Shown here in pieces: positions 7,374 through 16,424 of a stretch of 33,264 nucleotides of DNA (position 1 is its first letter; every line of letters starts with the position of its first letter). A model generated the notes under the pieces. It made no database searches. It was not told the origin of the DNA and worked only from the letters and a program-made list of their open reading frames with translations. The stretch is from Fidelibacterota bacterium (GTDB lineage Bacteria; Pseudomonadota; Alphaproteobacteria; Rhodospirillales; Rhodospirillaceae). Location of the stretch: assembly GCA_947476275.1 (NCBI GenBank), contig CANJPQ010000040.1, forward strand, positions 1 through 33,264, in the 5' to 3' direction. The position numbers and the translations under genes were made by a program.

Positions 7374-10300
7374 ATGCTGCTGACCGATTTTTCCATCAAG
7401 CGTCCGGTGGTCGCCATTGTGGCGAGCCTGCTATTGGTGGTGTTCGGTGTCTTCGCGGTCGTGAAGCTGCCGATCCGCGAGACGCCCAATATCGATCAAC
7501 CGATCGTGTCCGTCCGCGTGATCTATCCGGGTGCCGCGTCCGATGTGGTCGAGACCAAGATCATCAAGGTGATCGAGGACCAGATCAGCGGCATCGAAGG
7601 CATCAAGGCGATCAACTCGTCCGCCCGCGATGCCATGGGCTGGGTCAGCATCGAATTCGAAATCGGCCGCAACATCGACGCCGCCGCCAACGACGTGCGC
7701 GAACAAGTCAGCCGCGCCGCCAATCGCCTGCCGCCCGACGCGGAACCGCCGATCATTCAGAAGGCCGACCCGGACGCCGACCCGATCATGTTCGTCAACC
7801 TGACCTCGTCGACGCGCACGGCGATCGAGGTGTCCGACTACGTGAACCGCTACATGAAGGATCGCGTCACCGCCATCGACGGCGTGGCGTTCGCTTTCCT
7901 GGGGGGCTATCGCAAGCCGTCCTTGCGGGTGTGGCTCGACCGTCGCGCGCTGGCCGCCCGCGGCCTCACGGTCGTCGACGTCGAAAACGCCCTCCGCAAG
8001 GAGAACATCGAACTCGGCGCCGGCGTGCTCGAATCCGAAGCCCGCGACTTCACGCTGCGCACCGCGCGCTCCTACCAGACGCCGGACGACTTCGCCCAGC
8101 TCGTCATTACGCGCGGTGCCAACAACTACCTCGTCCGCCTCGCCGAGGTCGCCACCGTCGAAATCGCACCGGAAGCCGACAACTCGCGCTTCCGCTCAAA
8201 CGGTGAAACCGCTGTCGGCATCGGCATCGTCAAGCGCCCTGGGGCCTCGACCCTCGCCGTGGCGAACGCCGTGCGCAAAGAGGTCGCGATCATGCGCGGC
8301 ACGCTGCCGCCGGACCTCGACCTCCAGATCTCCCAGGACAATTCGGTCTATATCGCCGCGGCCTTGCGCGAAGTCGGCTTCGCGATGATCGTCGCAGCGA
8401 TCCTGGTTGTCGGCGTGATCTACCTGTTCCTCGGCACCATCCGCGCCGCACTCATTCCCACGGTGACAGTGCCGATCTCGTTGATCGGCACCTTCATCAT
8501 CATGTGGCCGATGGGTTTCTCCATCAACATCCTCACGCTGCTCGCGTTGGTGCTGGCCATCGGGCTCGTGGTCGACGATGCGATCATCATGCTGGAAAAT
8601 ATCCACCGCCGCATGAAGCGCGGCGAACCGCCTTTGCTTGCGGCCTTCCGCGGTGCGCGGCAAGTGGGCATGGCAGTTGTTGCGACGACGCTCGTGCTGG
8701 CCGCGGCGTTCATCCCGATCGGACTGATGCAAGGCATGGTCGGCCGTTTGTTCACCGAATTCGCCGTCGCGATGACGGCTGCGGTGCTGGTATCGATGTT
8801 CGTGGCGCTGACTCTCACGCCCGTGATGTGCGGCAAGATCCTCACCAACGACCTCGACGAAAGCCCGGTGGCGAAAAAGGCCCATGACGTGTTCGAGCGC
8901 CTGAAGGCGTTCTATCGCACCTCGCTCAATTGGGGCCTCGATCGGCCGAAGGCCGTGCTGGGGATGTTCGCCGGGATTTGTGCGGCGACGGTCGTTCTCT
9001 TCCTGGTGGTCCCGCAAGAGTTCACGCCGCCGGAAGATCGCGGCACCGTGAACGTTATGGTGCGTGCACCGGAAGGCTCCAGCATCGCCTACACCGACGC
9101 TCAGGCCCTGGCGGCGACCAAAATTCTCGACGAGTACGTCGCCAAGGGCGAGGCCACCCGTATCCTGCAAATGCTGCCGATGGGCGAAGCCGTCGCGGGC
9201 GGTTCCACCAACATGGGCAACCTGATCATGCGCCTTGCGCCGTGGGAGGATCGCAAGCGGTCCGCTTCGCGCATCGCGGCAGAGTTGACGCCGCGCCTGC
9301 GCGGCATCCCCGGCGCCCAGCTTGTCCCGCAACCCTCGGCGGTCATGGGGCAAGGCCACCTGGGCGGCGGCATGAATCTCACCATTGGCGGCAGCACCTA
9401 TGAGGAGCTGAAGGTCTGGCGCGACCAGATTCTCCCGGCGCTGCGTCAAAACCCGCGGCTCGTGGCCGTGCGCTCCAACTACAACGAGACCAAGCCGCAG
9501 CTGCGGGTCCGCATCGATCGCAATCGCGCGGCAGACCTTGGCGTTTCGGTGAACACCATCGCCCAAACCATGGCGGTGATGCTCGGTTCCCGCAAAGTGA
9601 CGACGTTCCTCGAAAAGGGCGAAGAGTACGACGTGATCCTGCAGGGCCGCCTCGAGGACCGCCGTGCGCCGAGCGATGTCACAAACATCTATGTGCGCTC
9701 CGACCGCACGCAGCAGCTGGTGCCTCTTGCCAGTGTGGTGACGATCGAGGAATCGGCCGGACCGGACTCGCTCAATCGTTTCGACCGCCTGCGTTCCATC
9801 AGCATCATGGGCACGCCGCTGCCGGGCTATCGCACCGGCGATCTGGTGAAGGACGTCGACAAGATCATCAAGGAAAAGCTGTCGCCCGCAGCACGCGTCA
9901 CCTGGCGCGGCGACGCCGGGGAGATGAAAGACTCCGGCGCGCTCATGTACCTCTCGTTCGGCCTTTCTCTGGTGGTCGTGTTCCTGGTGCTTGCCGCCCA
10001 GTTCGAGAGCTTCATCCACCCGTTCATCATCCTGATGACGGTGCCCTTGGCCGTCGCCGGTGCGCTCGGCGGCCTGCTTCTGTTCGGCGGCAGCTTCAAC
10101 ATCTATTCCCAGATCGGAATCATCGTGCTCATCGGCCTTGCGGCGAAGAATGGCATCCTGATCGTGGAATTCGCCAACCAGCTGCGCGATTCCGGCTACG
10201 CTTTCCGCGACGCCTTGGTGGAAGCCGCGACAATTCGGCTGCGTCCGATCATCATGACCGCGCTTGCGACCGTCATGGGGTCCGTGCCCCTGGTGCTAGC

Positions 10301-10517
10301 GTCCGGCGCTGGCGCGGAAGGGCGTCAGGCGATCGGCGTGGTGATCTTCACAGGCGTCACCTTTGCCAGCTTTATTACGCTTTTGGTGATCCCGGTGTTC
10401 TATTCGCTGATGGCGAAGCGCACGTCCTCGCCGGGCACGATCGCTGCAAAGCTGGCGGACTACGAGAAGCAGTACGTCCGTCCGACCCCGCCGGGGGCCA
10501 GCCAGCCGGCGGAGTAG
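7374..10517 (+). CDS. RND efflux permease (AcrB/MexF-type, HAE1 family)
   Basis: 1047 residues, the normal HAE1 length. It opens with the family start LLTDFSIKRPVVAIVASLLL, then alternates 12 helices with two large periplasmic loops. Proton-relay residues are visible: Asp401-Asp402 in helix 4 (GLVVDDAIIMLENI) and Lys925 in helix 10 (GLAAKNGILIVEFANQ). The core is a trimeric proton-driven inner-membrane pump that passes hydrophobic substrates to the adaptor. An AGGGGG Shine-Dalgarno at 7361-7366 lies 7 bases before the ATG. No TolC-type channel gene follows, so a channel from elsewhere must serve the pump. The substrate cannot be predicted. Confidence 0.95.
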   Translation: MLLTDFSIKRPVVAIVASLLLVVFGVFAVVKLPIRETPNIDQPIVSVRVIYPGAASDVVETKIIKVIEDQISGIEGIKAINSSARDAMGWVSIEFEIGRNIDAAANDVREQVSRAANRLPPDAEPPIIQKADPDADPIMFVNLTSSTRTAIEVSDYVNRYMKDRVTAIDGVAFAFLGGYRKPSLRVWLDRRALAARGLTVVDVENALRKENIELGAGVLESEARDFTLRTARSYQTPDDFAQLVITRGANNYLVRLAEVATVEIAPEADNSRFRSNGETAVGIGIVKRPGASTLAVANAVRKEVAIMRGTLPPDLDLQISQDNSVYIAAALREVGFAMIVAAILVVGVIYLFLGTIRAALIPTVTVPISLIGTFIIMWPMGFSINILTLLALVLAIGLVVDDAIIMLENIHRRMKRGEPPLLAAFRGARQVGMAVVATTLVLAAAFIPIGLMQGMVGRLFTEFAVAMTAAVLVSMFVALTLTPVMCGKILTNDLDESPVAKKAHDVFERLKAFYRTSLNWGLDRPKAVLGMFAGICAATVVLFLVVPQEFTPPEDRGTVNVMVRAPEGSSIAYTDAQALAATKILDEYVAKGEATRILQMLPMGEAVAGGSTNMGNLIMRLAPWEDRKRSASRIAAELTPRLRGIPGAQLVPQPSAVMGQGHLGGGMNLTIGGSTYEELKVWRDQILPALRQNPRLVAVRSNYNETKPQLRVRIDRNRAADLGVSVNTIAQTMAVMLGSRKVTTFLEKGEEYDVILQGRLEDRRAPSDVTNIYVRSDRTQQLVPLASVVTIEESAGPDSLNRFDRLRSISIMGTPLPGYRTGDLVKDVDKIIKEKLSPAARVTWRGDAGEMKDSGALMYLSFGLSLVVVFLVLAAQFESFIHPFIILMTVPLAVAGALGGLLLFGGSFNIYSQIGIIVLIGLAAKNGILIVEFANQLRDSGYAFRDALVEAATIRLRPIIMTALATVMGSVPLVLASGAGAEGRQAIGVVIFTGVTFASFITLLVIPVFYSLMAKRTSSPGTIAAKLADYEKQYVRPTPPGASQPAE

Positions 10518-10539
10518 GCGCGATCGCACGTCCTGATCT

Positions 10540-10553
10540 CACGTCTACGTGAC
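10540..10553. promoter_or_regulatory. Inverted repeat upstream of the patatin operon, possible operator
   Basis: TCACGT-CT-ACGTGA is a perfect palindrome with 6-base arms in the 83-base gap before the patatin gene. A CATACT (10572-10577) about 18 bases downstream could be the -10, in which case the palindrome would overlap the -35 position. No strong -35 is visible, so the promoter is only suggested. Confidence 0.35.
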
Positions 10554-10600
10554 CCGTACATGTTACCCTGGCATACTGGCGGGGACGATCGGGGGTCGCG

Positions 10601-13153
10601 GTGAAGGAAAAAGAACTCCGTTTTGCGCTCGTGTGTTACGGCGGCGTCTCGCTTGCCGTCTACATGCACGGCGTGACCAAGGAGATCCTAAAGCTCGTGC
10701 GGGCGTCGGGCGCGTATCACGCGTTGGCGAGCCCGACGTCGCGCGCCAGGGGCTATGACGACGTCGCGGTAAAACGCAGCGACCAGACCGATACGGAGCG
10801 CGTCTACTTCGATCTGCTGCGCCAGATCGGAAAGAATCTCGATCTGCGGGTGGTGGTCGACATCATCGCCGGCGCGTCAGCCGGCGGCATCAACGGCGTG
10901 ATCCTGGCGCGCGCGCTTGCGCACGATCTTGACATCGATCCGTTGCGGAACTTCTGGCTGAAATATTGCGACGTCACCGAGCTCATGCCGGATCACGTCA
11001 AGGCCGGTCCATGGCGCAAGTGGTATTTCCGCCCGTTCATCTGGTCGTTCCTGTATCGCTTCCGCAAGGACCTGGGCGACAACGAGGAACTGAAGGGCAA
11101 GCTGTCCATGTTCCTGCGCTCGCGCTGGTTCAAGCCGCCCTTCGACGGCTACAACCTCACGCGTGTGCTGTATGACGGCTTCGTCTCCATGGGCAAGCCG
11201 GAGAAGGTGGGCGACAGCCTCATTCCCGGAGGGCTGGAGCTTGACCTATTCGTGACGGTCACGGATTTCTACGGCTACGTTACGGACACGCCGATCCACG
11301 ACCCGCCGATTATTCGCGATCGCGAGCATCGCCAGGTCATGCGGTTCTCCTATCGGCATTGGCCGAAGGGCGTGGAGGAAAGCAGCCTGGATCACGACGG
11401 CTTGCCGGCGTTGGCTTTTGCCGCCCGGTCGACGTCTTCATTTCCCGGCGCGTTCCCGCCGACACGGTTCGCCGAGATCGACCGCCTTATCGCCGAGCGC
11501 AACGTCAGTTGGCGCACGCGCGTCGATTTCCTCTACAAGAATTTCCGCCACTATCTCGTGGCCAACCTGAACCCGCGCGACGCGGCCTTCATCGACGGCA
11601 GCGTGTTGAACAACAAGCCCTTCGCCCAGGCCATCGCCGCCATCGGCGGTCGCCCGGCCTACCGCCATGTCGATCGACGCTTGCTCTATATCGATCCGCA
11701 CCCGCGCGGTGCGGAAAGCCTCAACTGGGGGCGCGTGCCCGGCTGGTTCGAAACCTTCAAGGGCGCGCTGTCCGACATTCCCCGCAATGAGCCGATCCAT
11801 GACGATCTGGCGTGGGTGAATTCCTACAACCGGGAAGTCCGCCGCCTGCAGACGGTGATCGAAAGCGCGCGCATGCACATCCGCGACATCGCCACGCGTA
11901 TCGCCGGCGACGCGCTGGACGGGCCGCTGACCGGAAAGGACGTGGGCCGCTATCGCGATATGGCCAACAACAGCGCCCGCAGCGAAACCGGCTTCGCCTA
12001 CGAAGGTTATTTGCGCCTGAAGCTCACGGCGGTGATCGAGGACGTCGCAGCACTCGTCGCGGAGATTTGCGGCCATGTGAAGGATTCGGTCGAAGCCTTG
12101 CGCATTGCCGCCGTGATTCAGGCTTGGGCGCGCCAATGCGGCGTCGAGCCGGCGGCGAAGGATCTGATGACTCACACGGAAGAGTTGCCGGTGTGGGTGC
12201 GCTTCCTGTTGCGTTTCGACGTCCGTTACCGCCAGCGCCGGGTGCGCTTCGTCATCCGCGCGGTGAATGAACTTTACGTGCGCCTGAACGAACCGGCCTT
12301 CGCCGGGCTCACGTCCGAGAAGCTCGATACCATCAAGGCCGGCCTTTACGATCTCCTGGGCCTGCTGCGCCCCATGGCAGGGCGCCAGAATACCTCTTCC
12401 GCCAATCTCTCTGAAACCGACGGCCCGGACCGCGGCGCCTTCAGCCTTGAGGCGGTGGCGGCGCTCAAATCCACCATGCGCGATGTGATCGCTAGCGCCG
12501 AGGATCCGGCGTTGACGGATCCGACTGCCGCAGCGACGTTCTTCGCGGATCGACTGTCGGCCGCGCTGGATCTGGTTGGCGACGATCTCGCCTTGATCGA
12601 TCACAACGACCGCGCCGATGCGCTGCTCGTCAGCCTCGTCGGCAGCGAGAAACCCACGCTGGTCCCTGCTGCGCGCCGCGAGCTGCTCGAGCATTACGTC
12701 GGCTTTGCGGTATGGGACGTGCTGACGTTCTCCGTCACCAACTGGCGCGACCTTGATGAGTTCGACGAGATTCGCGTCGATCGCCTGAGCCCCGACGACG
12801 CGCAGACCCTGCGCAAGGGTGGGGCGACTGCGACCCTCAAGGGAATCCAGTTCTTTCACTTCGGGGCGTTCTTCAGTCTCGCCTACCGCCAGAATGACTA
12901 TCTCTGGGGACGGCTGCATTCCGCCGAACGGTTGATCGATATCGTGCTCGACGCTGCGCGCATCGAAGGGGCGGCGGACGGCATCGATGCCCTCGCGCTC
13001 AAGCAGCAGGCATTCCGCGCGATCCTCGAAAGCGAATCCCGCCACTTGAGCGCAAGCCTGGATCTGATCGTGCAGCTGCGGCGCGAGGTGGATCGCATCC
13101 AGCCGGCTGCCGCCGCGTCAGCCGCGCCCCCGGCGGCCCAGGCGGCGCAATGA
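10601..13153 (+). CDS. Large patatin-like phospholipase with C-terminal DUF3376-type region
   Basis: 850 residues starting at GTG, with GGGGG (10590-10594) 6 bases upstream. The patatin domain covers about 1-345: glycine-rich oxyanion segment YGGVSLAVYMHG (13-24), nucleophile elbow GASAGG with Ser93, the conserved ARSTSSFPGAFPP block (about 285-297), and the Asp332 of IDGSVLNNKPF. Both members of the Ser-Asp dyad are therefore present and the enzyme should hydrolyse lipid acyl esters. The N-terminal dyad plus roughly 500 extra residues match the family of large bacterial patatin-related proteins carrying DUF3376. The long C-terminal part is mostly helical with no motif I can name, and ends in an Ala/Pro tail. 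There is no signal peptide or clear transmembrane segment. The stop overlaps the next start as ATGA. Confidence 0.9.
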   Translation: MKEKELRFALVCYGGVSLAVYMHGVTKEILKLVRASGAYHALASPTSRARGYDDVAVKRSDQTDTERVYFDLLRQIGKNLDLRVVVDIIAGASAGGINGVILARALAHDLDIDPLRNFWLKYCDVTELMPDHVKAGPWRKWYFRPFIWSFLYRFRKDLGDNEELKGKLSMFLRSRWFKPPFDGYNLTRVLYDGFVSMGKPEKVGDSLIPGGLELDLFVTVTDFYGYVTDTPIHDPPIIRDREHRQVMRFSYRHWPKGVEESSLDHDGLPALAFAARSTSSFPGAFPPTRFAEIDRLIAERNVSWRTRVDFLYKNFRHYLVANLNPRDAAFIDGSVLNNKPFAQAIAAIGGRPAYRHVDRRLLYIDPHPRGAESLNWGRVPGWFETFKGALSDIPRNEPIHDDLAWVNSYNREVRRLQTVIESARMHIRDIATRIAGDALDGPLTGKDVGRYRDMANNSARSETGFAYEGYLRLKLTAVIEDVAALVAEICGHVKDSVEALRIAAVIQAWARQCGVEPAAKDLMTHTEELPVWVRFLLRFDVRYRQRRVRFVIRAVNELYVRLNEPAFAGLTSEKLDTIKAGLYDLLGLLRPMAGRQNTSSANLSETDGPDRGAFSLEAVAALKSTMRDVIASAEDPALTDPTAAATFFADRLSAALDLVGDDLALIDHNDRADALLVSLVGSEKPTLVPAARRELLEHYVGFAVWDVLTFSVTNWRDLDEFDEIRVDRLSPDDAQTLRKGGATATLKGIQFFHFGAFFSLAYRQNDYLWGRLHSAERLIDIVLDAARIEGAADGIDALALKQQAFRAILESESRHLSASLDLIVQLRREVDRIQPAAAASAAPPAAQAAQ

Positions 13154-13596
13154 GTGCAGAGATCGCGGCCGTCGCCACAGCCGTGTGCGCGGCTTGGTCA
13201 CGGCGGGATGCGCAAGCCCTGTGCGACCTGTGGGATTTCTCGGATGCGCAAGCCAGTTATCTTGCCGCAGAGAATGCGGCGCGTCTGATCGGCGCAGAGC
13301 CGATTCGTGCCTATGTCACCCAAGGTTGCCGCGCGCTTGAGCGCATCGAGATCCGTCCCGGCAACATCCATGCCCGCGCGCTGGCAGAGTCTCTCGGCCT
13401 CGCGTTCTTTCCCATGACCTGGAAGGTCCAGGCCAAGGACCGCGCCTCCTTCGGCGGCGATCTGCGCGTCACAATGTTGATGCGCAAGATTGGCAATTTA
13501 TGGCGTCTGTTTCACTACGCCGAAGCTCCGCTCGCGCCGATCATCCAACTCCAGCGCTTCTATGAAGGCGTCGCCGCGGATGGGTTTCCGACATGA
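13150..13596 (+). CDS. NTF2/SnoaL-like small protein, first of a tandem pair
   Basis: 148 residues. A cone-shaped NTF2-like fold is suggested by the N-terminal helix (VATAVCAAWSRRDAQALCDLWD), a GAEPIRAYV segment, and C-terminal strands DLRVTMLMRKIGNLWRLFHY, the usual layout of SnoaL/DUF4440 ketosteroid-isomerase-like proteins. Some family members bind or isomerise small hydrophobic molecules, others only dimerise, and I see no clear catalytic Asp/His pair. Its start ATG (13150) overlaps the patatin stop and its stop overlaps the next start, so all three genes are translated as one unit. It is related to the following gene along its whole length. The role within the operon is unknown. Confidence 0.8.
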   Translation: MSAEIAAVATAVCAAWSRRDAQALCDLWDFSDAQASYLAAENAARLIGAEPIRAYVTQGCRALERIEIRPGNIHARALAESLGLAFFPMTWKVQAKDRASFGGDLRVTMLMRKIGNLWRLFHYAEAPLAPIIQLQRFYEGVAADGFPT

Positions 13597-14042
13597 GCGC
13601 CGCGCTCGATACCGAACTCGTGCCGTTGATCGAACGCTACGTCGGATATTCCAAGACCATGGATTTTGCCGCAAAGCGCACCCTATGGGACGCGGACGAT
13701 CCAGCACCGTTGTTGATGCCGGAGGAGGCGGATGAGCCTCACATCGGGTGGGATGCCATGGAAGCCTACTGGTCGAAATCGCGATCGGCCATGGCCAGCC
13801 TGGAGTCCCGCACGCGCAATCATCAGTGTCGACTGATCGCGCCGGATATCGCCCTGGTCACCTACGAGATGCGCTGGATCGCCACCCTCACGGGAAAGAC
13901 CAAACCTATCGCGGCCGACGTGCGCGTCACCGCGCTTCTGCGCCGCAAGCCGGAGGGCTGGCGGTTTTTCCATCTTATGGAAGGGCCGGTCGATCTGATG
14001 GCGATGGCGCGCGAAGCCGCCGAACGCCACGCCCGCGGCTAG
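13593..14042 (+). CDS. NTF2/SnoaL-like small protein, second of a tandem pair
   Basis: 149 residues, with the same architecture as the preceding protein. Matching blocks are RTLWDADD against CDLWDFSD, GWDAMEAYW against GAEPIRAYV, and DVRVTALLRRKPEGWRFFHL against DLRVTMLMRKIGNLWRLFHY. The two look like an old tandem duplication and could form a heterodimer. The start ATG at 13593 overlaps the previous stop as ATGA. The stop TAG (14040-14042) shares CTAG with the convergent substrate-binding protein gene. It has no signal peptide, so it acts in the cytoplasm with the patatin protein. The function is unknown; a lipid or fatty-acid binding role is only a guess from the neighbour. Confidence 0.8.
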   Translation: MSAALDTELVPLIERYVGYSKTMDFAAKRTLWDADDPAPLLMPEEADEPHIGWDAMEAYWSKSRSAMASLESRTRNHQCRLIAPDIALVTYEMRWIATLTGKTKPIAADVRVTALLRRKPEGWRFFHLMEGPVDLMAMAREAAERHARG

Positions 14043-15553
14043 TTCTTCACATTGATCCGCGCGAACGGAATGATCGCATTCAGCTGATCATAGCCCTCGA
14101 CCTTCGGGCTGATCGCATCGAGGCCGAGGGGTTCATACATCAGCAGCGTGGGCGCTTGCTCGTTGGTGCGGGCGAGGATCTGCTTGATCAGCTGCTTGCG
14201 GCGCTCTGCGCTGAACGTGCTTTTGGCCTCGTCCACCAACGGCACAATCTCCTTGTCGCAATACCACGGGTGCGCCCAGGTGCAGGTATATAGCCGATAG
14301 GGCCGCAGTAGATCGCCGGTCGGCAGGGTCTCGTACTCGAAGCCGAAGGCCTGGCCGGTCCATTCGCCTTGCTGCACGCCGCGCACCCACTGCGACCACG
14401 GCAGCGACCGCAGGACCACATGGACGCCGATCTTCTCGAGATCGGCGGCGGTTTGCTGCAGCGCCGCCTCCCAGTCCTTGCCGGATGTGCCGGCGGCGAA
14501 GGCCATCTCGAACGTGAGGTCCTTGCCTTTGCCATACCCGGCCTCGGCCAGCAGCGCTTTCGCTTTCGCCGGATCGTAGGGATAGCCCTTCAGAGTGGGA
14601 TCGAATTCCGCATTGCCCCGCGCCGCGGTCTGGGTCGCGGGTGGGACCAGCCCGTGCGCGAAGGCGTCGACGATAGCCTGTTTGTTCACGCCGTAGTTCA
14701 GCGCCTGGCGCACGCGCACGTCCTTGAAGGGGGAGCCGTCGAGCAGTTGATTGAACGCAATCACATGCACCGACGTGCCCGGCCGTTGATACGTCTTGAA
14801 ACCCGCGGCGGTCACCGCGTCCACGTCCTCGGCGCCGATCTCCAGCGCGATGTCGATCCGCCCGGACAACAGCGCCTGGATGCGCGTGGCGGTCTCCGGC
14901 AACGCGATGATTTCAAGACCATCGACCTTGGGCGCACGCCAGGATCCTTTGAACGCCGTAAACACGACGCGGTTCTTTTCCCACTTCTCGACCTTGAAAG
15001 ATCCTGTGCCGACAGGTGCCAGCAGAAATCCGTCCTTGCCGACTTTCTTCCAATAGCCGGGAGGAATAATGGGCGTCACTGAAAGCTGACGCGCGAAGCC
15101 CGGATCCGGGAGCTTGGTCTTGAACTCGACCGTAAGCGGATCGATCGCGCGCACGCTGAAAATGCCATCCGCTTCGCGCGCGATGGCGTCTACCTGTGCT
15201 TCGGGTGTCTTCAGATACTCATAGGTGAACACGACCGCCGCCGCATCGAACGGCTCGCCGTTGGAAAACGTCACCTTCGGTCGCAGCTTCACGATCCACG
15301 TCGTCGGATCGGTGCTGGTCCAACTCAAGGCCAGGGCCGGCTCGGGCTTCGTGCCTTCGCCAAGTTGGGTGAGCATGTCCATATAGGCGCGCCCGGTGTA
15401 CCAGGTGGTGCGCGCGGGCGACGCGAAAGGATTTCCGTTCTGCGGCGGCAGGGATGACAACCCGATGCGAACAGTTGCCGCATCGGCGGAAGGGCTGGCG
15501 AAACCCAGGGCCAAACAGGCCGTCAGTATTGCGCGCGCAAAGTGAATTTTCAT
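14039..15553 (-). CDS. ABC transporter substrate-binding protein, DppA/OppA type (SBP_bac_5)
   Basis: 504 residues with an N-terminal signal peptide cleaved about SADA-A (residues 24-26). The body follows the family 5 solute-binding fold: WIVKLRPKVTFSNGEPFDAAAVVFTYEYL near the N-terminal lobe (quoted in part: FSNGEPFDA), VGTGSFKVEKWEKN, VRQALNYGVNKQAIVD and YDPAKAKALLAEAGYGKG. These bind peptides, nickel chelates or other small solutes in the periplasm and deliver them to an ABC permease. No permease or ATPase genes are adjacent, so it is an orphan here. The start ATG has no obvious Shine-Dalgarno. Substrate unknown. Confidence 0.92.
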   Translation of the reverse strand: MKIHFARAILTACLALGFASPSADAATVRIGLSSLPPQNGNPFASPARTTWYTGRAYMDMLTQLGEGTKPEPALALSWTSTDPTTWIVKLRPKVTFSNGEPFDAAAVVFTYEYLKTPEAQVDAIAREADGIFSVRAIDPLTVEFKTKLPDPGFARQLSVTPIIPPGYWKKVGKDGFLLAPVGTGSFKVEKWEKNRVVFTAFKGSWRAPKVDGLEIIALPETATRIQALLSGRIDIALEIGAEDVDAVTAAGFKTYQRPGTSVHVIAFNQLLDGSPFKDVRVRQALNYGVNKQAIVDAFAHGLVPPATQTAARGNAEFDPTLKGYPYDPAKAKALLAEAGYGKGKDLTFEMAFAAGTSGKDWEAALQQTAADLEKIGVHVVLRSLPWSQWVRGVQQGEWTGQAFGFEYETLPTGDLLRPYRLYTCTWAHPWYCDKEIVPLVDEAKSTFSAERRKQLIKQILARTNEQAPTLLMYEPLGLDAISPKVEGYDQLNAIIPFARINVKN

Positions 15554-15623
15554 GCGAAGGACTTTAATCGGCTGCCCTCGCGCATGTCCATTCTGCGCTA
15601 TGAAATGCTATAGAAGGGCCTCC

Positions 15624-16415
15624 ATGAAACTGCCCCTTTCCCTTTCCGCCGCACTCGCTGCCGGCCTCGCCTTCAGCACAACCGCTGCAGCGCAAGACGC
15701 TTTTGGCGATGCCTTCTGGCAATACCGCGCCTCCGCAGGCTTCGATTATTCCAGCGGCAGCTATGGCGCCGCGTCCAAGACCGACGTGACCTATAGTTCT
15801 GCGACGCTACGCGCCACCAAGGGTCCTTGGTCCCTCAAGGCTGTGGTGCCGTGGATGACGCTGTCGGGACCGGCGGTCCTGCTGGACGGCGCAGGCGGCG
15901 GCAGTGTTGCCACCGGCCAATCGCGCAATGTCGCGGGTCTGGGGGACATGGTCTTTTCCGGCGGCTACTCGCTGCAGAGTTGGTACCCGCGCGGCCTATT
16001 TGTGGATTTCACCCTGCGCGTGAAAGCGCCCACGGCCAGCGTCTCGAAGGGACTGGGGACGGGCAAAGCGGATGTCGCCGGCCAGGTCGATATCGCGCAG
16101 GCGTTCGGCAATTTCATGCCCTTCGCGACGGCGGGCTATCGCGTGACCGGCAATCCCGTAGGCTACAACCTGCGCAATGTCGTCTATGGCACCGCCGGCC
16201 TTCAGTACACGATCAACCAGCGTTTCACGGTTGGTGCGCTGTTCGATTATCGTCAGACGTCGCTGCCGGGGGCGGCAGATCCCAAGGAAGGCACGGCTTA
16301 CCTCAACATCAAGATCGCGGAAGCCTGGTCTGCGAACGTTTATGGGCTCGCGGGATTCTCGCGCAACAGCCCCGACGCCGGCGGCGGCCTCGTCGTCACG
16401 TTCCGCTGGCCATAG
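15624..16415 (+). CDS. Outer-membrane beta-barrel transporter-like protein
   Basis: 263 residues from the ATG at 15624, with GAAGGG (15613-15618) 5 bases upstream. A signal peptide ends about TTAAA-Q (residue 23). The mature part alternates short amphipathic strands with Gly/Ser turns (FWQYRASAGFDYSSGSYG, GLFVDFTLRVKAP, FTVGALFDYRQTS) and ends in an aromatic strand VVTFRWP. This is the pattern of small barrels annotated as putative transporters of the phenol-degradation meta-pathway type (MetA-like). The pore substrate is not evident. It is divergent from the substrate-binding protein gene by 70 bases and ends 9 bases from the convergent DUF5666 gene. Barrel class is inferred from composition and strand periodicity, not from a motif. 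Confidence 0.7.
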   Translation: MKLPLSLSAALAAGLAFSTTAAAQDAFGDAFWQYRASAGFDYSSGSYGAASKTDVTYSSATLRATKGPWSLKAVVPWMTLSGPAVLLDGAGGGSVATGQSRNVAGLGDMVFSGGYSLQSWYPRGLFVDFTLRVKAPTASVSKGLGTGKADVAGQVDIAQAFGNFMPFATAGYRVTGNPVGYNLRNVVYGTAGLQYTINQRFTVGALFDYRQTSLPGAADPKEGTAYLNIKIAEAWSANVYGLAGFSRNSPDAGGGLVVTFRWP

Positions 16416-16424
16416 TCGGCTGGA

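Noticed and set aside
6101-7489. 462-codon open frame antisense to the RND adaptor
   Set aside because: It runs through the adaptor gene and into the permease start; the sense frames are well-known families.
8196-10019. Very long open frame (607 codons) antisense to the RND permease
   Set aside because: It lies wholly opposite a clear permease with intact motifs; its His/Arg/Asp-rich composition is the usual shadow of GC-rich coding DNA.
11438-13045. 535-codon open frame antisense to the patatin gene
   Set aside because: Same reason: the sense frame has the patatin dyad and coupled neighbours, while the antisense product has no recognisable domain.
14039-15553. A complete peptide ABC importer
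   Set aside because: Only the substrate-binding protein is present; no permease or ATPase gene is adjacent on either side.
6227-16415. The barrel protein at 15624 as the missing outer-membrane channel of the RND pump
   Set aside because: It is 263 residues with no coiled-coil helices; TolC-type channels are about 450 residues with long helical repeats, and the gene is 5 kb away in another unit.
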